From: AC-51 sp963749895
GTDB taxonomy: Bacteria > Actinomycetota > UBA4738 > HRBIN12
DNA: 64,000 nucleotides
Direction: 5' to 3'
Assembly: GCA_963749895.1 (NCBI GenBank)
Contig: CAVVOG010000003.1
Coordinates: forward strand, 1,302,001-1,366,000
The position numbers and the translations under genes are program-made. The notes below the pieces were generated by a model, which was given only the letters and a program-made list of their open reading frames with translations, was not told where the DNA came from and did not search any database. Every line of letters begins with the position of its first letter. Within the stretch, counting starts at the first letter, position 1. Below, in pieces: positions 24,457-32,454 of this stretch.

Positions 24457-25551
24457 TCAGGCCGGGAGGGCCATCCCCGCCTGCTGCAGCGCCAGCTCGA
24501 AGTCGTGGCGGCTCGAGACGGCCATCATCGCGTCCTCGGTCGAGATCTTGCCTTCCTGGATCAGGCGCAGCAGCCACTGGTCGAACGTGACCATGCCGTA
24601 GAAGCCGCCCTCGGCGATGACGTCCTTGATCTCGTGCGTCTTGTCGGCGTCGGCGATCCGCTCCGAGACGCGGCCCGTGTTCACGAGCACCTCGAGAGCC
24701 GGGATCCGTCCCCCGTCGATCATCGGCACCAGCCGCTGACAGACGATGCCGCGGAGGGTCCCGGCCAGCGCCAACCGCACCTGCTTCTGCTGGTACGGAG
24801 GGAAGAAGTCGATCACCCGGTTCACGGTCTCTGTGGCGTCGACCGTGTGCAGCGTCGAGAGCACGAGGTGGCCCGTCTCCGCTGCGGCGATCGCGGCCCG
24901 GACGGTCTCGGTGTCTCGCATCTCACCGATCAGGATCACGTCGGGGTCCTGGCGGAGCGCCGCGCGGAGCGCCCCGAGGAAGTCCTGCGTGTCGTTTCCG
25001 ACCTCGCGCTGGTTGATCGACGCCATCTCGTCTCGGTGCATAACCTCGATCGGGTCCTCGATCGTCACGATGTGAACCGGCTTCGTCTTGTTGATGTAGT
25101 CGATCATCGCGGCCAGCGTCGTCGTCTTGCCCGACCCGGTCGGACCCGTGACGAGGATCAGACCCCGATGCTCGTCGGCGAGCGACCTGACGGCGTCGGG
25201 CAGACCGATCTCCTCGAACGAGGGCCCCCCGAAGCGGAGCTTCCGCAGCACCATCGAGATCGTGCCTCGCTGACGGAAGACGTTCGCCCGGAACCGGCCC
25301 ACGTGGGGCACGGAATAGGCGAAGTCCACCTCACCCTTCTCACGGAGCTGGGCCTTGCGGTCCTCGGGGATGATCTGGTCGGCGATCACCTGCGTCTCGA
25401 TCGCGGTGAGCGGGTCACGGGCGATCCGCTCGAGCCCCTGCGGCAGCCGTAGCATCGGGGCCGATCCGACCTTCGCGTGGAGGTCGGATCCGTGGCCGTT
25501 CACCAGCTCCTCGAGCCAGGCGTTGAACTCCGGGACGATCTCGTCGGTCAT
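24457..25551 (-). CDS. pilT: PilT-type twitching ATPase
   Basis: About 364 residues. Walker A is GPTGSGKTT near residue 130. The Asp box (HIVTIEDPIEVMH), Walker B (ALRQDPDVILIGEMRD) and His box (TGHLVLSTLHT) are all intact. PilT hexamers power retraction of type IV pili. No pilin, PilB or PilC gene is in the window, so it is an orphan copy. ATG 25551 is preferred because residues from MTDEIVPEF resemble the PilT N-domain; a GTG at 25590 is possible. Confidence 0.9.
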   Translation of the reverse strand: MTDEIVPEFNAWLEELVNGHGSDLHAKVGSAPMLRLPQGLERIARDPLTAIETQVIADQIIPEDRKAQLREKGEVDFAYSVPHVGRFRANVFRQRGTISMVLRKLRFGGPSFEEIGLPDAVRSLADEHRGLILVTGPTGSGKTTTLAAMIDYINKTKPVHIVTIEDPIEVMHRDEMASINQREVGNDTQDFLGALRAALRQDPDVILIGEMRDTETVRAAIAAAETGHLVLSTLHTVDATETVNRVIDFFPPYQQKQVRLALAGTLRGIVCQRLVPMIDGGRIPALEVLVNTGRVSERIADADKTHEIKDVIAEGGFYGMVTFDQWLLRLIQEGKISTEDAMMAVSSRHDFELALQQAGMALPA

Positions 25552-25630
25552 CTGCAGGAACCTCTCGTGGCGATCTCGGATGGCCGCCACCGACGTTCGG
25601 CGCGGGCTCTTGTTCCATCGGACGGCTCCC

Positions 25631-25668
25631 GTCCCGACTCAAGTCCGGAGCGGGATGCGGCTCGGGAC
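25631..25668. repeat. 7-bp inverted repeat between sufR-like gene and pilT
   Basis: GTCCCGA and TCGGGAC flank 24 bases in the short gap upstream of pilT. The role is unclear; it could be a terminator of the regulator gene or part of a pilT leader. Confidence 0.3.
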
Positions 25669-25671
25669 GAC

Positions 25672-26349
25672 TCAGGGGCGCCGCGCGGTCAGGCGACACG
25701 TGCTCGAGCGTTCGGCGAGCGGTTCGAAGGTGACGAGCTCGAGCGGCGGGCGCGCACCCGACAAGATCCCCTCGAGCAGGCCTCGGTGAACCGCGCAGAC
25801 GAGTTCGCGGTGCTCGTCCAGGAGGTCGCGGAAGGGGCAATCTCGAAGGCTGATCTCGATCGTCGGCGTCCCGGTCCGCCGGAACCTGGGTGTGAACCCG
25901 GCTTCGGCGAGGGCCTCCTGCAGCACCGCGAGGTTGGGACCTGACGGCTTGCGCGCGCCGGGGCGTGGCGCGGACCTCCCCACCAGGTAGGCACCCCATT
26001 CACGCGCGAGCTCCTGGGCGCGGGCTCGCTGCTTCGGAGCGGTGAGCAAGCCCGCCAGGATGTCGGCCAACAGCCGATGATCTCCTCGCTCGCGGCCTTC
26101 GGCCGCCACCGCCGTGTAGAGCGTCTGTGGGCGTCCCACCCCGGGCCCCTTGCGGACCTCCGACGCGACCAGACCGACCTCCTCGAGTCGCCGCAGGTGC
26201 GGACGCAAGGTGTTCGGGTGCAAGGAGAGGCGGGTGGCGAGCTCGCGGATGCCGACCTGCCGGCCGGACAGCCGCAGGTACCGGTACAGGCGATAGCGGG
26301 TGTCGTCGGCGAGCGCCTTGTGCACCTCGATCGGCGCAGGCTCGGGCAT
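25672..26349 (-). CDS. SufR-like iron-sulfur-sensing repressor
   Basis: The 225-residue protein has an ArsR/DeoR-type winged helix at residues 8-80 (HPNTLRPHLRRLEEVGLV, GVGRPQTLY). The C-terminal half has the SufR cysteine pattern: CPFRDLLDEHRELVC and a later STCRL. SufR proteins bind a [4Fe-4S] or [2Fe-2S] cluster through such cysteines and repress Fe-S assembly genes when the cluster is present. It is divergent from the Fe-S carrier gene mrp, with an 83-base gap holding a candidate operator. Start ATG 26349 follows GGAGGACCG. Confidence 0.75.
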   Translation of the reverse strand: MPEPAPIEVHKALADDTRYRLYRYLRLSGRQVGIRELATRLSLHPNTLRPHLRRLEEVGLVASEVRKGPGVGRPQTLYTAVAAEGRERGDHRLLADILAGLLTAPKQRARAQELAREWGAYLVGRSAPRPGARKPSGPNLAVLQEALAEAGFTPRFRRTGTPTIEISLRDCPFRDLLDEHRELVCAVHRGLLEGILSGARPPLELVTFEPLAERSSTCRLTARRP

Positions 26350-26381
26350 CGGTCCTCCGGCTCCGTCGTAGACTGGGTTTC

Positions 26382-26397
26382 CACGGCCTCGACCGTG
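26382..26397. promoter_or_regulatory. Inverted repeat CACGG-N6-CCGTG between sufR-like gene and mrp
   Basis: The repeat lies in the centre of the 83-base divergent gap and is followed by an AT-rich TGTTTATC, unusual for this genome. It is a candidate binding site for the SufR-like repressor; mycobacterial SufR sites have a similar short-arm palindrome. Confidence 0.4.
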
Positions 26398-26432
26398 TTT
26401 ATCGAACGAAGCCTAGCCGAGGGAGCGCCGCC

Positions 26433-27533
26433 ATGATCACCGAAACCCAGGTCCGGGAAGCCCTGCGGAGCGTCAACGACCCCGAGATCGGTCGTCCGAT
26501 CGAGGATATCGGGATGCTGGAGTCGATCCAGGTCGATGGCGGCCACGTGCGCGTCCACGTCCTCCTGACGATCGAGGGCTGCCCCCTGCGGGACCGGATC
26601 ACCCAGGACGTGACCGCAGCGGTACAGCCGCTGGAGGGCGTCGACCGGGTGGACGTGACCCTGACCCCGATGTCGCCGGAGCAGCGCGAGGCACTGGTCG
26701 GGAAGCTCCGCGGTGGACAGGCGCCGGGTCCGGCGACGATCTCCTTCCCCCCACAGACGTCGATCGTCGCGATCGCCTCGGGCAAGGGCGGCGTGGGCAA
26801 GTCCAGCGTGACCGTGAACCTCGCCGCGGCGCTGGCCGCCGAGGGGGCGAAGGTGGGCGTCCTGGACGCCGACGTGTGGGGCTTCAGCGTCCCGCGGATG
26901 CTCGGCGTCGAGGGCAAGCCCGTCGGCTTCAACGACATGATCCTGCCGCTCGAAGCACATGGCGTGAAGGTGATCTCGATGGGGTTCTTCGTGCCGGAGG
27001 ACACCCCGGTGATCTGGCGCGGCCCGATGCTCCACAAGGCGATCGAGCAGTTCCTGGGCGACGTCTACTGGGGAGATCTCGACTTCCTGCTGTGCGACCT
27101 GCCGCCGGGCACCGGCGACGTGAGCATCTCGCTCGCCTCGTTCATCCCCGGCGCGTCGATGGTCGTCGTGACCACCCCCCAAGAGGCCGCCAGGACGGTC
27201 GCGGAGCGCGCGGGCAAGATGGCCGAGCGCACGAACCTCCGCCCGATCGGTGTGATCGAGAACATGTCGTACTTCGTGTGCCCGCATTGCGGCGAGCGTG
27301 AAGAGATCTTCGGCGCGGGCGGCGGTCAGGAGGCAGCCGAGACGCTCGGCGTGCCGCTGATGGCCCAGGTGCCCCTGGTCCCCCTGCTCCGAGAGGGCGG
27401 TGACGTCGGGATGCCGATCGTGGTGAAGGACCCCGACAGCCCGGCGAGCGAGGCGCTCCGCGCGGCCGCCGGCGCGGTCCGTCAGGCCACGAAGTCGAAG
27501 GTGGGCAAGCCGCTCACCCTGATGACCCGGTAG
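26433..27533 (+). CDS. mrp: Mrp/NBP35-family iron-sulfur cluster carrier ATPase
   Basis: The 366-residue protein has an N-terminal MIP18/DUF59 domain (residues 1-90, VNDPEIGRPIEDIGML) fused to a P-loop ATPase. The deviant Walker A GKGGVGKSS sits near residue 116, LDADVWGFSVPRML and CDLPPGTGDV follow, and VCPHCGE (CxxC) is the cluster-bridging site near residue 285. It transfers Fe-S clusters to apo-proteins in the cytoplasm. The window holds several clients: the Sdh-like subunit, FrhB and the ferredoxin. GGGAGC precedes the ATG; the upstream open frame is shadow of the regulator. Confidence 0.93.
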   Translation: MITETQVREALRSVNDPEIGRPIEDIGMLESIQVDGGHVRVHVLLTIEGCPLRDRITQDVTAAVQPLEGVDRVDVTLTPMSPEQREALVGKLRGGQAPGPATISFPPQTSIVAIASGKGGVGKSSVTVNLAAALAAEGAKVGVLDADVWGFSVPRMLGVEGKPVGFNDMILPLEAHGVKVISMGFFVPEDTPVIWRGPMLHKAIEQFLGDVYWGDLDFLLCDLPPGTGDVSISLASFIPGASMVVVTTPQEAARTVAERAGKMAERTNLRPIGVIENMSYFVCPHCGEREEIFGAGGGQEAAETLGVPLMAQVPLVPLLREGGDVGMPIVVKDPDSPASEALRAAAGAVRQATKSKVGKPLTLMTR

Positions 27534-27551
27534 ACGGCGTTGCCCCGGGCC

Positions 27552-28595
27552 CTACGGGTCGGGGGACGGGTCGGGCGGCTCACCTGCGGACACCACGCTC
27601 GCGTCGACAGGCTCCGGACCAGCCTCGGGTCCGAGATCGTCCGGAGCGGCGTCGGGAGGCCGGGTCCCCCGCAGGCGAAGGCGTGCCGGCGTCGTGTGCC
27701 CCTGCGGCTTCCTCGCCGCCCACCACGTGAGGATCGCGACGCTCACGATCACCACCGTCAAGGCGGTCCATTGGGAGCCGGTGAGCGGCCCGAACCGCTT
27801 GTCGATCCGGAACGAGTCCTCGAGCAGTCGGGCGCACCCATACCACGTCGTGAACAACAAGGCCGTCGTTCCCTCGCGACGGTCCTTCGAGGAGAAGAAC
27901 CACAGGACGCCGAAGAGCACCCACGCCAGGAGCATGTCGTACAGGGCGGCCTGGTGGACGCCGGAACCCTGCGCGATCACGTTCCCCGCCTCGTCGAGCA
28001 GGCGTGAGCCGCCGCGCTCGAGGATCTGGAGGTGCCCACCCTGGAGCTGGGCCTGACACACCTCGTCGACGCACGAGAAGGGCGGCGCGACCGTGCCCCC
28101 GCGGTAGGTCCAGGCGAGCAACCACGAGGTCGGCCTGCCGAGGTGGTCGGCGATGATCAGATCCCCGATCCGCCCGATCGCGATCCCGAAGGCGAGCCCG
28201 GGCGCGACGGCATCGGCCACCTGGAAGAAGCGGAGCCGATACGACCTTCGCTTGATGCTGACGGCGTTCGCGATCGTCGCCCCCGCGATCCCGCCGAGCA
28301 GCGAGATCCCACCCTTCCAGACCTGGAGCCACTCGAGCGGACTCCCGAACTCCGAGTAGTGGGCGATCACGTAGCCGACGCGCGCTCCCACGATCGAGCC
28401 GACGAGCGACCAGAACACGATCGAGTTCGCCGCCTCCTCGGAGACCCCGCGCTGGACCAGGAGCTTCGTCAAGATCCAGGCTCCCATCAGGAAGCCGATC
28501 GCGATGAACAACCCGTGGGGGGACACGGCGAACGTGTCGCCGAACCGGAAACGGTCGATGACGGGCCAGCCGACCTCTGCGAGGAACGCGGACAT
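27552..28595 (-). CDS. lgt: Prolipoprotein diacylglyceryl transferase Lgt
   Basis: About 347 residues with seven hydrophobic helices. The Lgt core is visible: SPHGLFIAIGFLMGA, SIVGARVGYV with the catalytic-region Arg, and FGIAIGRIGDLIIADHLGRPT in place of the usual GRxGNFxN. It attaches diacylglycerol from phosphatidylglycerol to the lipobox Cys, as in the copper lipoprotein at 55275-55640. The C-terminal 70 residues are a Pro/Asp-rich cytoplasmic tail, common in actinobacterial Lgt. ATG 28595 is supported by TAGGCT eight bases upstream. Confidence 0.92.
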   Translation of the reverse strand: MSAFLAEVGWPVIDRFRFGDTFAVSPHGLFIAIGFLMGAWILTKLLVQRGVSEEAANSIVFWSLVGSIVGARVGYVIAHYSEFGSPLEWLQVWKGGISLLGGIAGATIANAVSIKRRSYRLRFFQVADAVAPGLAFGIAIGRIGDLIIADHLGRPTSWLLAWTYRGGTVAPPFSCVDEVCQAQLQGGHLQILERGGSRLLDEAGNVIAQGSGVHQAALYDMLLAWVLFGVLWFFSSKDRREGTTALLFTTWYGCARLLEDSFRIDKRFGPLTGSQWTALTVVIVSVAILTWWAARKPQGHTTPARLRLRGTRPPDAAPDDLGPEAGPEPVDASVVSAGEPPDPSPDP

Positions 28596-28603
28596 CCGCG
28601 ACG

Positions 28604-28609
28604 AGCCTA
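28604..28609 (-). promoter_or_regulatory. -10 TAGGCT of a leaderless lgt transcript
   Basis: The hexamer ends eight bases before the ATG at 28595, in the 21-base gap after the PAP2 gene. Confidence 0.5.
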
Positions 28610-28616
28610 GCAAGGG

Positions 28617-29210
28617 CTAGCGTGAACGACGGTGGGGCCACAACCGCGCCACCGCCCGGCCGATCAACAGGCCACTCACGACGTCGGACGGGTAGTGGAC
28701 CCCGAGGTAGACGCGAGAGGCCGCGACCGACAGATCGAGCCCGGTCAGCCCCGCTCGCGCACCCGGGCCGAGTCGCAGCTCGCGCGCGGCGATCCGCGTG
28801 ACGGTCGTAAGGACCGCCGGGTGCGACGACGGCCATGACATGGCGTGCGGACGCGCGATCATCAGCCGGGTCCCGTCTGCGTCGGCATCGCTCGGACGTG
28901 GTCGGTCGATCACCTTCTTGATCCCCTGAAGGAGCAGCCAGGTCGTCGCGCCACCTGCGATCGCGCTCGCCGCGGTCCGGGGTCTTCCCGTCACGGCCAG
29001 CACTCCGGCGGTGGCGCCCGCCGCATACAGCGACCCCAGCTCGGTGACCCCGCCGAAGAACGCGTCGGCACGCGGTCCGTGACCGCGGTTGAGCAGCTCG
29101 AAGAGCTCCCGGTCGACCGCCGGCCCTTCGGTCCCCTTCATCGCTCCGAGACCGACGACGGCCGCCCCGGTCGCGAGCACCCCTGCCCACAGCGTGCGTG
29201 CGAACCTCAT
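28617..29210 (-). CDS. PAP2-family membrane phosphatase
   Basis: The 197-residue protein has the three phosphatase motifs: KKVIDRPRP (motif 1), WPSSHPAVLT (motif 2) and SRVYLGVHYPSDVVSG (motif 3). They lie between hydrophobic helices. The family dephosphorylates phosphatidic acid, phosphatidylglycerol phosphate or undecaprenyl diphosphate on the outer face of the membrane. The specific lipid is not predictable. It is divergent from the LapA gene. Confidence 0.88.
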   Translation of the reverse strand: MRFARTLWAGVLATGAAVVGLGAMKGTEGPAVDRELFELLNRGHGPRADAFFGGVTELGSLYAAGATAGVLAVTGRPRTAASAIAGGATTWLLLQGIKKVIDRPRPSDADADGTRLMIARPHAMSWPSSHPAVLTTVTRIAARELRLGPGARAGLTGLDLSVAASRVYLGVHYPSDVVSGLLIGRAVARLWPHRRSR

Positions 29211-29262
29211 CGCCGCTCATGATGGCAAGATGCACGCCACGCGTCAGACGTGAGGAGGACCG

Positions 29263-29541
29263 ATGACGGAGCCCGAGCCGAGGGGTTGGAAGGAGACCCG
29301 CGAGGGTCCGAGCCCGAAGCTGATCGTGGCGGGCGCGATCGGCCTGCTCCTGCTCCTGTTCGTCCTGCAGAACACGGACGAGACCGACGTCGACTTCCTG
29401 TTCTTCAGCGGGAGCTACCCGCTGTGGGTCATGGCCGTGGTCGTCGCGGGGTTCGCGTTCGCGGCGGGCTGGCTGGTCGGACGCGCCGGCGCCCGGCGAC
29501 GCCTCCGTGGGGAGCGAGAGGGCGGTGAGGGCCCCAGCTAG
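29263..29541 (+). CDS. LapA/DUF1049-domain membrane protein
   Basis: The 92-residue protein has two helices (about residues 20-38 and 53-75). Between them is the family segment VLQNTDETDVDFLFFSGSYPLW, and GWLVGRAGARRR ends the second helix. LapA-like proteins are lipopolysaccharide-assembly factors in Gram-negatives; in actinobacteria the role is unknown. A GAGGAGG site precedes the ATG. The 3' end overlaps the convergent SRPBCC gene by four bases. Confidence 0.8.
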   Translation: MTEPEPRGWKETREGPSPKLIVAGAIGLLLLLFVLQNTDETDVDFLFFSGSYPLWVMAVVVAGFAFAAGWLVGRAGARRRLRGEREGGEGPS

Positions 29542-30008
29542 CTGCTAGCCCTGCCGTCTCCCGCGCGGAAGGCCCGCTCGATCTGCTCCTTCTGTGCCAG
29601 CGTCCCGCGCCGCAGGGCGAACTCGGCTCCACCCACGGCGTTCACGCTGGCCGCGGCGAAACGCCCCAGGGGTCCACGGAAGACGTACTCGATCTCGTGA
29701 CGAAGCACGCTGCGGTTCAACGGGAGCAGCGCGATCGAGGTCACGACGGTGGCGTCCAGGAGACCCCCCAGGTGGAAGGCCGCGTGCCATGGCGGCTCCC
29801 ACTCCAGGACCCTGCATGGGACGCTCGAGTGGACCCCCATGAACCCGAGCGTGACCTCGTAGGCCGCGTCGCGCTCGAGCCCGGCGGGCGGCAGTCGGAC
29901 GGAGGCGATGTGCTTGTCCCAGTGGGGGAGGTTCCGCGGATCGCTCGCGACGTGCCAGACGGCGACGGGCGGCGCGTCGATCTCCACCGAGTATTCGACC
30001 GTCGTCAC
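29538..30008 (-). CDS. SRPBCC (START-like) domain protein
   Basis: The 156-residue protein starts VTTVEYSVEIDAPPVAVW, the typical first strand and helix of the polyketide-cyclase/START-like fold, and has DPRNLPHWDKHI and the C-terminal long helix. These proteins bind hydrophobic ligands in a cavity. No ligand can be named. GTG 30008 overlaps the upstream stop as GTGA, so it is coupled to the flavin-oxidase-like gene. Confidence 0.75.
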   Translation of the reverse strand: MTTVEYSVEIDAPPVAVWHVASDPRNLPHWDKHIASVRLPPAGLERDAAYEVTLGFMGVHSSVPCRVLEWEPPWHAAFHLGGLLDATVVTSIALLPLNRSVLRHEIEYVFRGPLGRFAAASVNAVGGAEFALRRGTLAQKEQIERAFRAGDGRASS

Positions 30009-30946
30009 AGGCGACGACTCCCGCTGGACCAGCCCTCCCACCACACGACCCGAGCGGGTGCGATCCGCACGAGCGCGTCGGCTCCCTCGGCGAGATCAGC
30101 GACGATCGCACGCATCGTCTTCGCCCCCGACCCGACCTCCCCGTCGACGAAGCTCGAGGCCACCCCCTGGATCATCGCGCCGACCATGTCGCGCGCGCGC
30201 CACACCGAAGACCGGTCGATCGTCAGGGCGGCGGGGGCGTCGGCGGGCGCGCCGGCGAGCGCCAGGGTCTCGGCCGGGAGGGCCGCATAGAGCGCGTCTG
30301 CCTCCGCCCGCCAGCGCACCGGCAGCACCACGGGTCCGCGGGCCCCCGTGACGGTCAGCGCACCATCGCCCTCGCGTCCCACCTGCTCGACCACGCTCGG
30401 CGGGATCGCCCCGAGCGCATCGTCGGACCGGAGCCGCCGGAAGGTTCCGCGCGACCCGGCCTCGCCCGCCCACCGGCCCCTGCCCTCCTGGACGCCGTCG
30501 AGATCGAGCAGCGCGGTGCGCTCGAGGTCGACACCCACGAACACACGCCCCGGTGGGGTCCACGCGAGCGGGACCTGCCGGGCATCGAACGCGTACCCCG
30601 CGAAGAATCGGGCGTTCTTCCGGCTGAAGCTGGCGGCCGCGCGGGCGATCGAGGTCGCCCCGGCCACCGCGCTCCCCCACGTGCGCCGATCGAGCGCGTC
30701 GTACGTCTTCACGGAACCTGCGAACGTCACCGCGAGGTCGCCATGGCGTACGAGCCCGGCGACGGTCGGATCCAGCCGCCAGTTCCGGGCCTTGACCGAA
30801 CGGCGGGACGTCGTGAGCCACAACCGGCCACCGCTGGATGCGAACACGAGCGGGGTGCAGTGCGGGCCGTCGGGGGTGGATGTCGCGGCGAGGCAGAAGG
30901 GGCCGTCGTCGAGGACCGAGCCGATCGCCGTCGACAGGAAGCTCAC
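30005..30946 (-). CDS. Pyridoxamine 5'-phosphate oxidase-like flavin protein
   Basis: The 313-residue protein has an N-terminal split-barrel: FLSTAIGSVLDDGPFCLAAT, DGPHCTPLVFASSGGRLWLTT, RNWRLDPTVAGLV. The C-terminal half looks like a second, degenerate barrel (VVLPVRWRAEADALYAALP). F420/FMN-binding split-barrel proteins of this type are common in actinobacteria. GTG 30946 has AGGAG six bases upstream and overlaps the CPBP gene stop (GTGA). Ligand and substrate are unknown. Confidence 0.72.
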   Translation of the reverse strand: MSFLSTAIGSVLDDGPFCLAATSTPDGPHCTPLVFASSGGRLWLTTSRRSVKARNWRLDPTVAGLVRHGDLAVTFAGSVKTYDALDRRTWGSAVAGATSIARAAASFSRKNARFFAGYAFDARQVPLAWTPPGRVFVGVDLERTALLDLDGVQEGRGRWAGEAGSRGTFRRLRSDDALGAIPPSVVEQVGREGDGALTVTGARGPVVLPVRWRAEADALYAALPAETLALAGAPADAPAALTIDRSSVWRARDMVGAMIQGVASSFVDGEVGSGAKTMRAIVADLAEGADALVRIAPARVVWWEGWSSGSRRL

Positions 30947-31569
30947 GACCGCTCCTTTCCGCGTCCGGCTCCCGGCGGGAGCACCAGCATCGCGCCCGTC
31001 CAGAGGATATGGCTCGCGAGCGGAGCGAGCACACCGCCCGACCACCACCACAGCCCGGTCCATACCGCGCCCCCGACGACGGCGCCCGCGACGATCGGGA
31101 GCGAACGGCTCGGGAGGTTGGCGAGCAGATACAGCGCCCAGGCGGCGACGGCGCCTCCGGCGGCGCCGAGCCGCGATCCGGCGAGGGTCGACTGGGTGAG
31201 CCCGCGCCAGAAGATCTCCTCCGCGGGCACCATCACGAGCAACGACAGGACCAGCGAGCGTCCCAAGGGCACCGTCGTCGCCTCCGCGTACTTCTCGAGG
31301 GTCTGCCGGCGGAACGGCTCCCAACTCGCCGCGACCCACACGAAGATCCGGGTCCCTGCGAACAGCGCGAGCCCGCTGGCCGCCCCCGCGCCGAGCGCCG
31401 CCGCGGTCCCGACCTCCGCGGGCCCCCAGGTGGCCACGACCGCGGCGGCGGCGCCCATCGCACCCAGGATCACCGGCATCAGTCGCCACACGTCGGCGCG
31501 ATGCGCGGAGACCCGCGACCAGCCGATCATCTCGGCCGCGAGCCCCACCGCGATCAGCAGACCGGGCAC
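30943..31569 (-). CDS. CPBP-family intramembrane metalloprotease
   Basis: The 208-residue, six- to seven-helix protein has the glutamate motif PAEEIFWRGL (EExxxR) near residue 115 and a C-terminal LASHILWTGAML histidine helix. These are the metal ligands of Abi/Rce1-type intramembrane proteases. Targets in bacteria are mostly unknown; some give bacteriocin immunity. It lies in a four-gene minus-strand operon of membrane and flavin proteins. Confidence 0.8.
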   Translation of the reverse strand: MPGLLIAVGLAAEMIGWSRVSAHRADVWRLMPVILGAMGAAAAVVATWGPAEVGTAAALGAGAASGLALFAGTRIFVWVAASWEPFRRQTLEKYAEATTVPLGRSLVLSLLVMVPAEEIFWRGLTQSTLAGSRLGAAGGAVAAWALYLLANLPSRSLPIVAGAVVGGAVWTGLWWWSGGVLAPLASHILWTGAMLVLPPGAGRGKERS

Positions 31570-31573
31570 GTCG

Positions 31574-32359
31574 CTACCCCGGGAAGAAGCGGGTCTTCAC
31601 GGCGATCTCGGCCGTGAACGCCGTGACGACGCCGAGGTAGTAGAAGCCGGTGGCCGACTGCACCGCCGATGCGCGCTCACCCTTCAACGCCGCGCGGACC
31701 AGCACCGCGATCAGCAACGTGGCGCCGGCCATGCCGATCGCGATCCACGGCGCGAGGGCCCCGGGACCCAGCAGCGGGTTGAACGAGGAAGAGGCCGCCG
31801 CCGTGCCCGAGAACCCGCCCGTCGCGACCGCCACGGCTTCGACGACCGACGCGACGATCAACACGTTCGTGTAGCGGTTGATCGGGGTGCGGGGCAGCTT
31901 GCGATCGGTCAGGTACCAGTGCCCCAGGAACAGCCCGTCGAAGGCGGCTCCCAGGAAGGCGGCGCCGGCCACGACCTGGAACAGCGCGATCGGGAGGTCC
32001 TGGCGCGCCGTTGCTGCGAACGCGACGAGCGCCGCGAGCGACACGGGGACCGAGACGACACCGAGTGCTCGGCCGGCCGTCTGCCGACGCACGACCAGCA
32101 GCAGCGTCGACAGCGCCGTGATCACGAGCGTGGCGAGCGTGAGCCGCACCACCCACGCTCCGGTCGCGTCGCCCGCGATCGCGCCGTCGCGCGCGGCCAT
32201 CCACGCCCAGAGCGCGAACGCGAACGTGACCACGGCCCCGTGGATCGTGAAGTAGCTGCGCTTCGCCTCGTGCCACAGGGGCGTCAGCCAGGTCAGGACG
32301 GCCGCGCCGGCGACCGTCTGGGCGAGCACGATGGCGATCACGCCGCTGACGCCGGTCAC
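31574..32359 (-). CDS. Conserved multi-pass membrane protein of unknown function
   Basis: The 261-residue protein is not recognised. It has eight hydrophobic segments, a histidine in YFTIHGAVVTFAFALWAW and a striking loop GHWYLTDRKLPRTPINRYTN near residue 145. The two helix-embedded histidines could bind haem or a metal. GTG 32359 follows GGGGAG; a TAGGCT on the minus strand (32390-32395) is a likely -10. It is first in an operon with the CPBP protease, the split-barrel flavoprotein and the SRPBCC protein. Confidence 0.7.
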   Translation of the reverse strand: MTGVSGVIAIVLAQTVAGAAVLTWLTPLWHEAKRSYFTIHGAVVTFAFALWAWMAARDGAIAGDATGAWVVRLTLATLVITALSTLLLVVRRQTAGRALGVVSVPVSLAALVAFAATARQDLPIALFQVVAGAAFLGAAFDGLFLGHWYLTDRKLPRTPINRYTNVLIVASVVEAVAVATGGFSGTAAASSSFNPLLGPGALAPWIAIGMAGATLLIAVLVRAALKGERASAVQSATGFYYLGVVTAFTAEIAVKTRFFPG

Positions 32360-32389
32360 TCGTGCTCCCCAACTGTCATGAGGCCCCTG

Positions 32390-32395
32390 AGCCTA
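32390..32395 (-). promoter_or_regulatory. -10 TAGGCT for the 31574-32359 operon
   Basis: The hexamer lies about 30 bases before the GTG at 32359, giving a short leader with a GGGGAG ribosome binding site. Confidence 0.4.
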
Positions 32396-32439
32396 GCGGC
32401 CTCACCCTCGGGGCGACCCTCGTTCGCGGGGGCGGCCGG

Positions 32440-32445
32440 TAGGCT
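32440..32445 (+). promoter_or_regulatory. -10 TAGGCT of a leaderless methyltransferase gene
   Basis: The hexamer ends nine bases before the ATG at 32455, with no ribosome binding site between. Confidence 0.5.
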
Positions 32446-32454
32446 GTCGCGACG

